Part shown: in pieces, positions 45,424-53,779 of the stretch
Numbering within the stretch: position 1 is the stretch's first letter
Layout of the letters: every line of letters begins with the position of its first letter
Assembly (NCBI GenBank): GCA_016716265.1
Contig: JADJWQ010000001.1
Coordinates: 1,674,001-1,738,000 of the forward strand
Length of the DNA: 64,000 nt
Reading direction: 5' to 3'
DNA from: Planctomycetota bacterium
GTDB lineage: Bacteria > Planctomycetota > UBA1135 > UBA2386
Notes under the pieces: model-generated
Databases searched by the model: none
What the model was told of the DNA's origin: nothing
What the model saw: the letters and a program-made list of their open reading frames with translations, nothing else
Made by a program: the position numbers and the translations under genes

Positions 45424-45449
45424 GTCGGTCGAACACTCGTTCGACCGAC
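45424..45449 (+). terminator. Strong hairpin downstream of the secreted protein gene
   Basis: GTCGGTCGAAC and GTTCGACCGAC form a perfect 11-pair stem with the loop ACTC, starting 15 bases after the stop at 45409. There is no T-run, so it would act as a stem-only terminator or RNA-stabilising hairpin. This is common in GC-rich genomes. Confidence 0.65.
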
Positions 45450-45531
45450 CGGTCTCGCGCGCCTGCGGGCCGGTTCGGCCGGCTCCCACCCGCAGCCCCA
45501 CACGTCGTGGCGCGGCAATGCGGGTCGTGCG

Positions 45532-45563
45532 TCAGGGGATGTTGCGCATCAGGGGATGTTGCG
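45532..45563. repeat. Direct repeat TCAGGGGATGTTGCG (two copies, 17-bp period)
   Basis: Copies lie at 45532-45546 and 45549-45563, about 100-130 bases before the ATG at 45661. Two identical 15-base boxes in this place may be binding sites for a regulator of the next gene; nothing else supports a function. Confidence 0.7.
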
Positions 45564-45660
45564 TTCCACTGCGCGCCCCCGTCGTCGGGTCGGCGTCCGG
45601 AGATCCCGGGCCCCGCGCGACGGCCTGCTCCCCGACCTCGGCTCGCGCAGCCAGCTCCGC

Positions 45661-46968
45661 ATGGACAAGCTCGCTCTCCATTCCTCCGATCGCGCGACCG
45701 TCGAAGCGTACGTCGCGAAGAAGTTCCGCAAGTTCAATCGTGCGCTCTATCCGAAGGGCACGCGGATCAAGAAGGCCGTGCAATACCACGTCGCCGCGCA
45801 GGGATCGCCGCACGGCCAGGAGGTGGTCGAAGACTACTACCAGCACGTCTTCCACCAGCTCTTCCCGCTCGAGCTCGCGGCGGTCGAGGCGCGGCGTCAG
45901 GCGACGTTCCCGATCAAGAAGGAGTCGTCGCAGTGGATGGCTGACCAGCGTCGCTACATCCGCAAGCTGGAGGAGGCGCGCGCCGATCTGTTGCGCTGGA
46001 AGGAGGCTGGTGACTATCAGCTCGGCGACGACTTCTTCGATGCGCTCCGGAACCGGGTCGCCTTCATCGACGCGCGGATCTGCGACACCAGCGGGTTCAA
46101 CGCCGAGTTCAGTGCGGAGTGTCTCGCATTCGCGCGCGCCTCGCACGAATCGTCGGCGACGAGTCGGGCGGCCAGCTTCGAGGCGATGGTCGGCTTCAAG
46201 CAGGACGCTTCGATCCGCTTCGAGGCGTGGCATCCGAACTGGGGCGAGGTCAGCGCGAAGCTGGAGCAGTCGCTACTCGCCGGCGCCTGGGCCAGCGGGA
46301 GCGCCAAGGCGCAGATGTCGAAGCTCGGTCTGTCGGCCGAGCTGCAGGCGGCGGTCGCGATCGGCGCGCAGCTCGACATCTCGGGCGAGCTGATGTGGAC
46401 GAAGAACGACTTCGGTCTGAGTCTCGGTGGCGACGCCCAGGCGTTCTTCGGCGCCCGCGCGAGCGGCGAGGCGAAGCTGAGCGTGAAGGCGCGCCAGGGC
46501 CTCGCCGCATCGTTCAAGGCCGGCGCGTTCGCGGGCTTCTCGGCCGAGGCCAAGGGGCACTGCGCATTCACGTACCGCGGACAGGACATCGCGCGCGTCG
46601 AAGCGACGGCAGCGGTCAACTTCGGGGCGGGTGCCGAGGTCGAGGCCAGCGTGAAGGCACCGATCTTCGGGCCGACCGAGATCTCGTTCGCCGCCAACCT
46701 GACGCTCGGCCTCGGCACCAGCGTCGGCACGACGGCCGCGATCGACTTCACGGAGGCAGCACTCGCGGCCAGCTCGCAATTCCACAAGCTGGTCGCGCTC
46801 CCGACGCTGATGCGCGGCTACGAGATGACGCTGCAGGACATCGAGGCACGCAACCGCCACTATCTCGACAAGGCGCTGCGGCGCATCGAGACCGAGATCG
46901 AATCAGCGAGCGAGGAGCTGCGGGCCGAGGAGAAGATCCCCATGGAGAAGCGCTCGCTGCTCAAGTGA
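45661..46968 (+). CDS. Unknown protein with long Ala/Gly-rich amphipathic region
   Basis: 435 residues, no signal peptide. Residues ~1-180 are charged and helical (YVAKKFRKFNRALYPKGTRI, RRQATFPIKKESSQWMADQR). From ~185 to 385 the sequence alternates small and hydrophobic residues in strand-like runs (LAGAWASGSAKAQMSKLGLS, AELQAAVAIGAQLDISGELM, FFGARASGEAKLSVKARQG, FKAGAFAGFSAEAKG), as in beta-solenoid or porin-like repeats. A basic, acidic-spaced helical tail follows. I recall similar Ala/Gly strand runs in myxobacterial proteins of unknown role. The function is unknown; a cytoplasmic or self-assembling structural protein is one reading. Confidence 0.65.
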   Translation: MDKLALHSSDRATVEAYVAKKFRKFNRALYPKGTRIKKAVQYHVAAQGSPHGQEVVEDYYQHVFHQLFPLELAAVEARRQATFPIKKESSQWMADQRRYIRKLEEARADLLRWKEAGDYQLGDDFFDALRNRVAFIDARICDTSGFNAEFSAECLAFARASHESSATSRAASFEAMVGFKQDASIRFEAWHPNWGEVSAKLEQSLLAGAWASGSAKAQMSKLGLSAELQAAVAIGAQLDISGELMWTKNDFGLSLGGDAQAFFGARASGEAKLSVKARQGLAASFKAGAFAGFSAEAKGHCAFTYRGQDIARVEATAAVNFGAGAEVEASVKAPIFGPTEISFAANLTLGLGTSVGTTAAIDFTEAALAASSQFHKLVALPTLMRGYEMTLQDIEARNRHYLDKALRRIETEIESASEELRAEEKIPMEKRSLLK

Positions 46969-47022
46969 CATCGCGAGTGACGTCTCGACGCTCGGCTCGC
47001 GGGCTGCGAACATGCCGGCGAG

Positions 47023-48060
47023 ATGCGCGGATCGAACCTGCCCTGCGTCGTGCTCCTCACACTGGCCGCCTGCACGACGACGCAATACGACGTCGCCGTC
47101 GAGCCGGGCCCCGTCGCTGCTGCGGACGCGAGCCTGCGCGGCCTGTCGGTGGTCGATGCCGAGGTCGCCTGGGCGAGCGGCAGCGGCGGGACGATCGTGC
47201 GCACGACCGACGGCGGCCGCACCTGGCAGCGCCTGGCGCCGCCGGCCGACGCGGCCGACCGCGACCTGCGTGACGTCCACGCGTTCGACGCCCGGCACGC
47301 ACTCGTGATGGCCGTCGGGGCCCCCGCGCGGATCTGGTCGACCGACGACGGCGGGCAGGCCTGGCAGCTCGTCCTCGACGACCCGCGCGACGGCACGTTC
47401 CTCGACGCGATCGACCTGCAGGACGACGGCTTCGGCGTCGCGTTCGGCGATCCGGTGGACGGCGAGTTCCTCTGCCACGCGACCGACGACGGTGGCCGCA
47501 CCTGGCGCGCACTCCGCCGCCTGCCACGTCCCCTGCCGGGCGAAGCGGCGTTCGCGGCGTCGGGCACCTGCGTCGTCGTCGCCGACGACCGCGTGTGGGT
47601 CGGCACCGGCGGCGCCGCCGCGGCGCGCCTGTTCCGGAGTCCGGATCGCGGCCGCACCTGGTTGTCGATCGACACGCCGCTGCGCGCCGGCGCCCCGTCG
47701 CGCGGCGTGTTCTCGATCGCGCTCCTCGACGCCGCGCGCGTCGCCGTGGTCGGCGGTGATCACCTCGCGCCGACTGACCCGACCGACGTCGCGGCGTTCA
47801 GCGCGAACAGCGGCATCCTGTGGGTGACCGCGGTCCGCGGCCCGAGTGGCTTCCGCTCCTGCGTCGCGGCCGCGGCCGGCGATCTGCTGGTCGCCGCGGG
47901 CCCGACCGGAGTCGACGCATCCCGCGACGGCGGCCAGAGTTGGGAGACCGTGTCGACCACCGGCTACCACGCGGTCGGCTTCGGGCGCGACCGCTCCGCC
48001 GGCTTCGCGGTCGGTCCGGGGGGCCGCACGGCGCGGCTCCGACTCGTTCCGCGACCGTGA
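47023..48060 (+). CDS. Ycf48/BNR-repeat lipoprotein
   Basis: 345 residues. The lipobox LTLAAC (Cys near 17) marks a lipoprotein. The rest shows BNR/Ycf48-type propeller repeats: TIVRTTDGGRTWQRL, RIWSTDDGGQAWQLVL, LCHATDDGGRTWRAL, LFRSPDRGRTWLSI and DASRDGGQSWETV, each about 45-55 residues. This fold is used by photosystem assembly factors and by glycan-binding proteins, but here it is probably a general periplasmic propeller. It starts 54 bases after the previous gene and ends 39 bases before the capsule-type gene. Confidence 0.8.
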   Translation: MRGSNLPCVVLLTLAACTTTQYDVAVEPGPVAAADASLRGLSVVDAEVAWASGSGGTIVRTTDGGRTWQRLAPPADAADRDLRDVHAFDARHALVMAVGAPARIWSTDDGGQAWQLVLDDPRDGTFLDAIDLQDDGFGVAFGDPVDGEFLCHATDDGGRTWRALRRLPRPLPGEAAFAASGTCVVVADDRVWVGTGGAAAARLFRSPDRGRTWLSIDTPLRAGAPSRGVFSIALLDAARVAVVGGDHLAPTDPTDVAAFSANSGILWVTAVRGPSGFRSCVAAAAGDLLVAAGPTGVDASRDGGQSWETVSTTGYHAVGFGRDRSAGFAVGPGGRTARLRLVPRP

Positions 48061-48099
48061 TCGCGGCGAGCGGCTTCGGCGCGCGCACCGTGCGTGCCG

Positions 48100-49518
48100 A
48101 TGGACCGCTCAGCGATGGGCCACGTCCTCCTCGGCAACCCCGGCATCGAGCAGCTCGCGCTCGCGACGGCCCTGCACCGGGTCTGCCTCCGGGAAGGTGA
48201 GCGGGTGACGGTCGTCGCCACGGACCCGGTCACGCACCGCTGCATGCGCGCGCAGGGCCTGAGCCCGGTCGCGTTGCAGGCCGGCCGCCCGATCCGGCTG
48301 CCGCGCATCCCGCTGGAGGACTTCGCCCGCCGTGACGTCCGCTGCGCGGGGGTCGCCGACGCATCGCCGGCGGCGCTCGGGCGGTGCACGGACGCGCTGG
48401 CGCGGCGCCTCGGTGCCGTGCTGCGGCTGTTCGAGACGATGCTCCCCGACCTGGTCGTGCTGTTCGATGCCCGCGACGGCTACGGGCGGATGCTCGACTG
48501 GGTGGCCCGGGAGTTCCGCTGCGAGGTCCTGCACCTCGGCGACGGGCTGCTGCCCGGTACGCTGCAATGCGACGAGCTCGGCGTCGACGGCGACGCGAGC
48601 ACCTGCGAGCGGCCCGCCCTCGCCTATCGCGACATCTCGGCGGACGTCGGCTTCCTGGACGACGCGCTCGCCGCGACGCTGGCCGGAGAGTCGCTGCGGA
48701 CCGACGGGCGCTCGCGGCCGCCGGTCTGGGCACCGGACACCCTCGACACGGCGCTCGCGCTGTTCGACGGCCTGTCCCACGGCCGCCTGCGCAAGGCGCT
48801 CGACCGGCTCGGCGCGTGGCGGCGCGCCGCCGAGCGCGCACCGACGACGACGCTGGTGGACCCCGATCCGAGCGGGCTGCCGCGCGAGCCGTTCGTCGCG
48901 GCGTTGCTGCAGCGCCCGGAGGACCCGCGTCTGCGTCTGGACGGCGGCGACCAGCCACACCCGGATCACGAGGTCGTGATCGCGACCGCGCGCCGAGCAG
49001 CGCTCGCGATCGGTGGCGGATCGGTGCCCGTCGTCGTCGTCGCGCCACCGGGAGCATCCGGACGGCTCGCGCGCGACGCGTCCGCCAGCACGACGGTGGT
49101 GCAGGTCGGTGCGGCAACCGCGCCGATCGCGGCGGCGCTGGCTGCCGCCGTCGTTACGGTCAACCATCCGCACGCGCTCGTCGGCATCCTCGCCGGCACG
49201 CCGGTGCTGCACTTCGGCCGCACGCCGTACGGCATCCCGGGCGTGGCGACACGACTCGGTGACCGACCGCTGGACGCCGTGCTCGGTGACGCGCTGGGTC
49301 GATCGCAGCCCGCGCTGCGCGCGCGCTTCGCGACCCGGCTCCTGAAGGACGACCACGTGTGGTGCCCCGCCGAAGCCCCCGACGCCAACGGCGTGCTGGG
49401 CCTGCTCGGCGCGATCCGCCGCCACCTGGCTCACGACCGGAGCAACGCGCCGGAGCCCGGCTACCGGCCGGGCCCCACGTGGCCGCTGGTGAGCCGGGGC
49501 ACCGACGTCGAGGCCTGA
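48100..49518 (+). CDS. KpsC/KpsS-like capsule polysaccharide biosynthesis protein
   Basis: 472 residues from ATG at 48100; an in-frame GTG lies at 48094. The C-terminal part has AAVVTVNHPHALVGILAGTPVLHFGRTPYGIPGV, the pattern of KpsC/KpsS-type beta-Kdo transferases and the capsule-synthesis family (V-x-N...G-(I/L)-L-x-GxPV..GR..Y..PG). The N-terminal part (LVVLFDARDGYGRMLDWVAREF, EVLHLGDGLLPGTLQCD) also fits the family, including 'DARDGYGRMLDW'. It may transfer a sugar onto a surface glycan. Its tail overlaps the GT4 gene by 58 bases in convergent orientation. The family match is moderate. Confidence 0.65.
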   Translation: MDRSAMGHVLLGNPGIEQLALATALHRVCLREGERVTVVATDPVTHRCMRAQGLSPVALQAGRPIRLPRIPLEDFARRDVRCAGVADASPAALGRCTDALARRLGAVLRLFETMLPDLVVLFDARDGYGRMLDWVAREFRCEVLHLGDGLLPGTLQCDELGVDGDASTCERPALAYRDISADVGFLDDALAATLAGESLRTDGRSRPPVWAPDTLDTALALFDGLSHGRLRKALDRLGAWRRAAERAPTTTLVDPDPSGLPREPFVAALLQRPEDPRLRLDGGDQPHPDHEVVIATARRAALAIGGGSVPVVVVAPPGASGRLARDASASTTVVQVGAATAPIAAALAAAVVTVNHPHALVGILAGTPVLHFGRTPYGIPGVATRLGDRPLDAVLGDALGRSQPALRARFATRLLKDDHVWCPAEAPDANGVLGLLGAIRRHLAHDRSNAPEPGYRPGPTWPLVSRGTDVEA

Positions 49519-50615
49519 GCGCCGCCGCGGGCGAGGCGGTACGCAGTGAGGGTGTCCGCCGCAGCCCGCTCCCAGGTGAACTCGTTGGCGCGCTGGCGGC
49601 CCGACTGCGCCAGCCGCGCGCGCCGCGCCGGATCACCGACGAGCTCGATGATCGCGCGCGACCAGACGGACACGTCCGCGGGTGGCAGCAGCACCGCAGC
49701 GTCGCCGCACAGCTCCGGCAACGAGCCGGCGGCGGCCGCCAGCGTCGGGACGCCTGCGGCGAGCGCATCGGCGACCGCCAGACCGAAGCCCTCGTAGCCC
49801 GATGGCGAGCCGAACAGCGTGGCACCGGCGTACAGAGCCTGCAGATCGTCTTGCGCGACCTCGCCCAACCAATGCGCGGTGTCGTCGGCCGCGATCTCGG
49901 CGAAGGCCGCCTCCGACCGCCAGCCGCGGCGACCGGCGAGCACGACACGCAGGTCCGGGAGCTCGGTGCGCGCGGCCCGCACCGCGCGGACGAGCACGTC
50001 GACGTTCTTGCGCTGCTGGATCGTGCCGACATGGAGCACGTAGCGCTCCGGCAATGCGAGACGCGTGCGCACGGCGGCGAGGCGCTCGGGCGCGACCGGC
50101 GCTGGAGCATCGATGCCGTGGTAGACGACGTGGACGCGGGCCTGGCAATCAGGGTGGAACCGCGCGACGTCGGCGGCGGTCGCGAGCGATGGCACCACGA
50201 TGCACGCCGACCTGCGGACGGCGTCGCGCGTCGCCCGCCGCAGGAACAGGCGCGAGGCGAGCCCGAACGTCTCCGGCATCACGTGATACGCGAGGTCGTG
50301 CACGGTGACGACCGCCGGGACGCGCAGCCCGCGAGGCAGCGCGTTCTTGGTGTCGTGGTAGATCGTCGGAGCGATGCGCCGCAATGCGGCCGGCAATGCG
50401 AGATGCTGCCAGCGGAGCCGGTCCACGCCACCGCGCATCGGCAGAGCCACGACATCGCAGCCGATCGACGCAAACCGTTCGGGGCGATCGGTGACGATCG
50501 TCAGCCGCGGCGCATCGGCGAGCGCGACGAGGGCCTGGGCGAGTCGGATGCCGTAGCTCGCGGGGCCACCGGTGACCCCGCAGAGCACTCCCAGCGCGAC
50601 GTGCAACTCGCTCAC
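49461..50615 (-). CDS. GT4-family glycosyltransferase
   Basis: 384 residues from GTG at 50615, directly before SELHVALGVLCGVTGGPAS; an upstream GTG at 50651 would add 12 poorly patterned residues. It has the GT-B fold with VVTVHDLAYHVMPETF in the N-terminal half and the C-terminal donor site YVLHVGTIQQRKNVDVLVRA, SGYEGFGLAVADALAAGVP (E-x7-E-like) and CGDAAVLLPPADV. Such enzymes transfer sugars from NDP-sugars onto glycans, often in envelope polysaccharide synthesis. It is convergent with the capsule-type gene, so the two may act on the same polymer. Donor and acceptor are unknown. Confidence 0.9.
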   Translation of the reverse strand: MSELHVALGVLCGVTGGPASYGIRLAQALVALADAPRLTIVTDRPERFASIGCDVVALPMRGGVDRLRWQHLALPAALRRIAPTIYHDTKNALPRGLRVPAVVTVHDLAYHVMPETFGLASRLFLRRATRDAVRRSACIVVPSLATAADVARFHPDCQARVHVVYHGIDAPAPVAPERLAAVRTRLALPERYVLHVGTIQQRKNVDVLVRAVRAARTELPDLRVVLAGRRGWRSEAAFAEIAADDTAHWLGEVAQDDLQALYAGATLFGSPSGYEGFGLAVADALAAGVPTLAAAAGSLPELCGDAAVLLPPADVSVWSRAIIELVGDPARRARLAQSGRQRANEFTWERAAADTLTAYRLARGGAQASTSVPRLTSGHVGPGR

Positions 50616-50699
50616 GGCGCGATCGTCACCCGCGCAGCGCGCAGGGTCCACGCGGAACCTGCGGCGACGGCTCCGATGCGGCCGGGCGGCGGCGCGCGC

Positions 50700-51287
50700 T
50701 CACAGGCTCTCGGCCGCGAGCTCGGACTCGCCGCGGCGCTCCAGCGCACCGCCGGTCGCGACCTCGCTCTGCGCCCGCTTGCGCGAGCGCGGCTTGCGCT
50801 GGGCGAGCAGCTCCTTGCGCAGCAGCTCCTCGAGCACGCGATCCTGGCCGGCTTCGTGACGCACCAGCGACTGCTCGAGGGCGACCGCCTCGTCCTTGCC
50901 GCGGCACAGCATGCGCTGCGCCTGCGCGGTGGAGTCGTAGAAGCGCGCGGACGCCATCACCGGGCACAGCCAGACGCCGTCGGCGGTCTTGATCGCCGCG
51001 CCGTCCGGGACCTCGAGCCAGTCGCCGCGGCAGATCACCCGGCTCCGCTCGCTCCAGCGGTCGCGCGCCTGGGGTTCGATCGGGCGCTCGTCGTCGAGCA
51101 GGTAGGTCGGCGTCACGTCGTAGTGCTGACAAAGCGCGAACAGCATCGGCAGCGTCGGCATCGAGCGGCCCTGCTCGAGGTGCGACATGGTGGCAGGACG
51201 CACACCGAGGGTCCTGGCGGTCACGCCCTGGGGCTCCCGCTTGTGGCGCGTGCGCAGGTAGAAGAGCTTGAGGTGCAAGCGGCGCAT
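50700..51287 (-). CDS. XRE-type DNA-binding protein with basic helical tail
   Basis: 195 residues from ATG at 51287, the first sensible start before the helix-turn-helix. The HTH is at about 3-66: LKLFYLRTRHKREPQGVTARTLGVRPATMSHLEQGRSMPTLPMLFALCQHY, then DVTPTYLL. The middle has ICRGDWLEVPDGAAIKTADG, VWLCPVMASARFYDSTAQAQ and RMLCRGKDEAVALEQSLVRHE. The C-terminus is Arg/Lys-rich (KPRSRKRAQ) and then acidic. No effector domain is recognised. It is divergent from rsmJ. The targets are unknown. Confidence 0.78.
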   Translation of the reverse strand: MRRLHLKLFYLRTRHKREPQGVTARTLGVRPATMSHLEQGRSMPTLPMLFALCQHYDVTPTYLLDDERPIEPQARDRWSERSRVICRGDWLEVPDGAAIKTADGVWLCPVMASARFYDSTAQAQRMLCRGKDEAVALEQSLVRHEAGQDRVLEELLRKELLAQRKPRSRKRAQSEVATGGALERRGESELAAESL

Positions 51288-51633
51288 CGGAGGAATCGAA
51301 GGCTCGGGGAGAGAAGAGAGGGGACCTGCGAGAATGCCGGTCCGGAGGGAAGGCGGGCTTCGGACAAACGTATCCCGTCCCGCTGGAGGGGGCAAATCGG
51401 GGGCTCTCGCCGTCCGCACGAACGGAACGCCGATCCAGCCGACAGCACAGCGAACTACGCTGGACGGTGATGCGATACGCTCGGCGGCATGGGAACATCG
51501 GGCTCACGGCAGCCAGGCCGTCCAGCGCCGAGCGGCGCGCCGGAAATCTCGCGCCCGGCCGCGACGAACGGGCGCCCTCCGCGTCGACCGCGGCGCGGCT
51601 CGGTGCGACGATGCGGTGCCGCACAGCGACCCG
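51288..51633. other. Intergenic region between divergent XRE gene and rsmJ
   Basis: No gene is recognised; open frames here are shadows or N-terminal extensions lacking protein pattern. It should hold promoters for both neighbours. No clear dyad or RNA element is seen. Confidence 0.55.
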
Positions 51634-52431
51634 ATGGACCGTTCCAGCCTGCTCGGCCTGACCCACGGCCGCCGCGCTGGCGCCGCGGCGCGAGAGCGAG
51701 CCGCGGAGATCGCCGAGCGCCTCGCGCTGCCGCAGATCGCCGCCGACGATCCGCGCGAGGGCCTGCACCTGCGCTCCGACGACTCCGGGCTGTCGCTGGT
51801 CTGGCGCCGCGCGGGTGGCCTCGAGTCCGCGCTGCGGGTCGACCTCGCGGGGGCGGCCGCCCGCCGCGCCGGGGCGGGCCGCGGCCTGCCGTTGGTCGCG
51901 CGGGCCCTCGGGCTCGACCGCGGCGTCCGGGTCGTCGTCGACGCGACCGGCGGGCTGGGCCGCGACACCGCGACGCTCGCCGCCTGCGGCGCGCGCGTCA
52001 CGGTGCTCGAGCGGCATCCCGCGCTGGCCGCGCTGCTCGCCGACGGTCTCCGCCGGCTCGCGGAGGTCGCACCCGAGCTCGCCGCCGCGATCACGCTGGT
52101 CCCGACAGACGCGATCCCATGGCTCACGAGGTGCGCACCCGCCGATCGACCCGACGCCGTGCTGATCGATCCGATGTTCCCCGCGCGACGGGGCAGCGCG
52201 CTGCCGAAGCTCGAGATGCAGGTGTTCCGCCTGCTGCTCGGTCCTGGCGACGCGGAGGATGCGCGGGCGCTGCTGGCGGCGGCGCGCGCGGCCTGCACGC
52301 GGCGCGCGGTGGTCAAGCGGCCCGCCAGGGAAGGTGCGCTGGTCGACGGAGCCGTGGCGACGCTGCGTGGCGAGCGAGCGCGGTTCGACGTCTACCTGCC
52401 GGCCGCGCCGGTCGCGGGGTCCGGCGCGTAG
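51634..52431 (+). CDS. rsmJ: RsmJ-like 16S rRNA (guanine-1516-N2) methyltransferase
   Basis: 265 residues from ATG at 51634. The class I methyltransferase motif VVDATGGLGRDTATLAACGARVTVLERHPALAALL matches RsmJ, as do VLIDPMFPARRGSALPKLEMQVFRLLLGP (catalytic loop D-P-M-F-P) and AVVKRPAREGALVDGA with an ending RFDVYLPA. RsmJ methylates G1516 of 16S rRNA in E. coli. The start is uncertain, because in-frame upstream codons exist. It converges on the PrmA-like gene with a 40-base tail overlap. Confidence 0.85.
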   Translation: MDRSSLLGLTHGRRAGAAARERAAEIAERLALPQIAADDPREGLHLRSDDSGLSLVWRRAGGLESALRVDLAGAAARRAGAGRGLPLVARALGLDRGVRVVVDATGGLGRDTATLAACGARVTVLERHPALAALLADGLRRLAEVAPELAAAITLVPTDAIPWLTRCAPADRPDAVLIDPMFPARRGSALPKLEMQVFRLLLGPGDAEDARALLAAARAACTRRAVVKRPAREGALVDGAVATLRGERARFDVYLPAAPVAGSGA

Positions 52432-53213
52432 ACCTGCGCGACGAACCCATCCCGCTCGACCCGCAGGCGCGCCACCCCGAGACCGCCGACGACGCGCTCG
52501 ACCTCGGCGACCCGCAGACCCGACACGACGAGCGGCCCGCGGCGACTCCACAAGCGGAGCAACCCGTCGAGGCACCCGGTCAGCTGCGCCGCGTCGAGGT
52601 TGGCGATCAGCAGGTCGGCGCTCGCCGCAGCGAACGCCTCCGGCCCTCCGCAGCGCACGTCGGCGGCCGGCCCGAGCAGCTCGCGAGCCGCCCGCACCGC
52701 GGCGGGATCGACGTCGCAGGCCAGCAGCCGACCGGCGCCGCGGGTCTTCGCGTAGGCGGCGAGGATCCCGGAGCCGGTGCCGACGTCCGCGACCGTCAGC
52801 TCGGCCGCGTCCGCGGGCCAGCTCCGGTGCAGCGCGACGAGCGCGGCCTGCGTGCTGCCGTGCTCGCCGCTGCCGAACGCGCCGCCGCGCGGTACGACCA
52901 ACTCGATGCCGCGGAAGCCGGGCAGCGGGGCGACCCAGGGCGGTCGCACGGCGAGGTCGGGCGCGATCCGCACGACGGCGTCGCGCTCGAGGCCGGTCGG
53001 CGCCTCCTCGCCCGGATGGGCGGGCGCGAGGAGCTCGCAGCGCAGCTCGCCGAGGTCGGTCAGCGCGGGCCATGCGCCGCGCACGGCGACCTCGAGCGCG
53101 TCGTCGGTCTCGAGCACGGCGGCGACGTCCGCGTGCACGAGCAGCCGGTCGAGCGCAGCGGCGCGCGCGGCCGCCGCACCGGTCAGGCGCAGCCGCGTGG
53201 GCGCGTCGCTCAC
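52392..53213 (-). CDS. PrmA-like (ribosomal protein L11-type) methyltransferase
   Basis: 273 residues from GTG overlapping the stop of coaC (GTGA). The C-terminal half carries the SAM-binding motif LTVADVGTGSGILAAYAKTRGAGRLLACDVDPAAVRAAREL and the catalytic-loop equivalent LLIANLDAAQL, with GSGEHGSTQAAL before it (PrmA: FGTGxHxTT). The N-terminal substrate-binding part is present but weakly similar. PrmA trimethylates ribosomal protein L11; whether this paralogue does so is open. It is the last gene of the minus-strand housekeeping operon. Confidence 0.75.
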   Translation of the reverse strand: MSDAPTRLRLTGAAAARAAALDRLLVHADVAAVLETDDALEVAVRGAWPALTDLGELRCELLAPAHPGEEAPTGLERDAVVRIAPDLAVRPPWVAPLPGFRGIELVVPRGGAFGSGEHGSTQAALVALHRSWPADAAELTVADVGTGSGILAAYAKTRGAGRLLACDVDPAAVRAARELLGPAADVRCGGPEAFAAASADLLIANLDAAQLTGCLDGLLRLWSRRGPLVVSGLRVAEVERVVGGLGVARLRVERDGFVAQVYAPDPATGAAGR

Positions 53214-53779
53214 GCGTCGACCTCGATCGCCGCCAGGATCGCGTCGGGCTCGACCATCCGGCCGACGGCCGCGTAGCCCTCGGCGAGCCAGCCGGTCGCG
53301 GGGCCCAGGACCTCGAAGCCGAGCGCGCGCAGGGTCGCGACGTTGCGCTGCACGGTGCCGTCCTCCCACATCGCGTCGTTCATCGCCGGGCACACGATCC
53401 GCCGGCACCGGCAGGCCACCGCGGCGAGGCACACGGCATCGTCGGCGACGCCGGCGGCGAGCCGGGCGAGCAGATCGGCGGTCGCCGGTCCGATCACGAG
53501 CACGTCCGCATCGCGCGTCGCGGCGATGTGCGGGACGGTGCCGTCCGGATCGACCTGCGTCGGCGACACGATCGCCGGCCGGCCGGTCAGCCCCTCGAAG
53601 GTCGCACGCCCGATGAACGCCTCGGCGTGGCGGCTCATCGCGACGCGCACGTGGTGCCCCTGCTGCACGAGCCGGCTCGCGACGAACGCCATCTTGTAGG
53701 CGGCGATGCCGCCGCCGACACCGAGCAGCACGCGGCGTCCGGTCGCCGCGCCGTCGACGCGCCGCGCGTCGGCGCTCAT
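53210..53779 (-). CDS. coaC: Phosphopantothenoylcysteine decarboxylase (CoaC), stand-alone
   Basis: 189 residues of the HFCD flavoprotein family: RRVLLGVGGGIAAYKMAFVASRLVQQG at the FMN site, VPHIAATRDADVLVIGPATADLLARLAAGVADDA (catalytic His and FMN-binding stretch) and CPAMNDAMWEDGTVQRNVATL (substrate clamp). It decarboxylates 4'-phosphopantothenoylcysteine in coenzyme A synthesis. In most bacteria it is fused to the ligase CoaB; here the protein stops after the decarboxylase, so coaB must be elsewhere. It overlaps gmk (ATGA) and the next gene (GTGA). Confidence 0.9.
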   Translation of the reverse strand: MSADARRVDGAATGRRVLLGVGGGIAAYKMAFVASRLVQQGHHVRVAMSRHAEAFIGRATFEGLTGRPAIVSPTQVDPDGTVPHIAATRDADVLVIGPATADLLARLAAGVADDAVCLAAVACRCRRIVCPAMNDAMWEDGTVQRNVATLRALGFEVLGPATGWLAEGYAAVGRMVEPDAILAAIEVDA

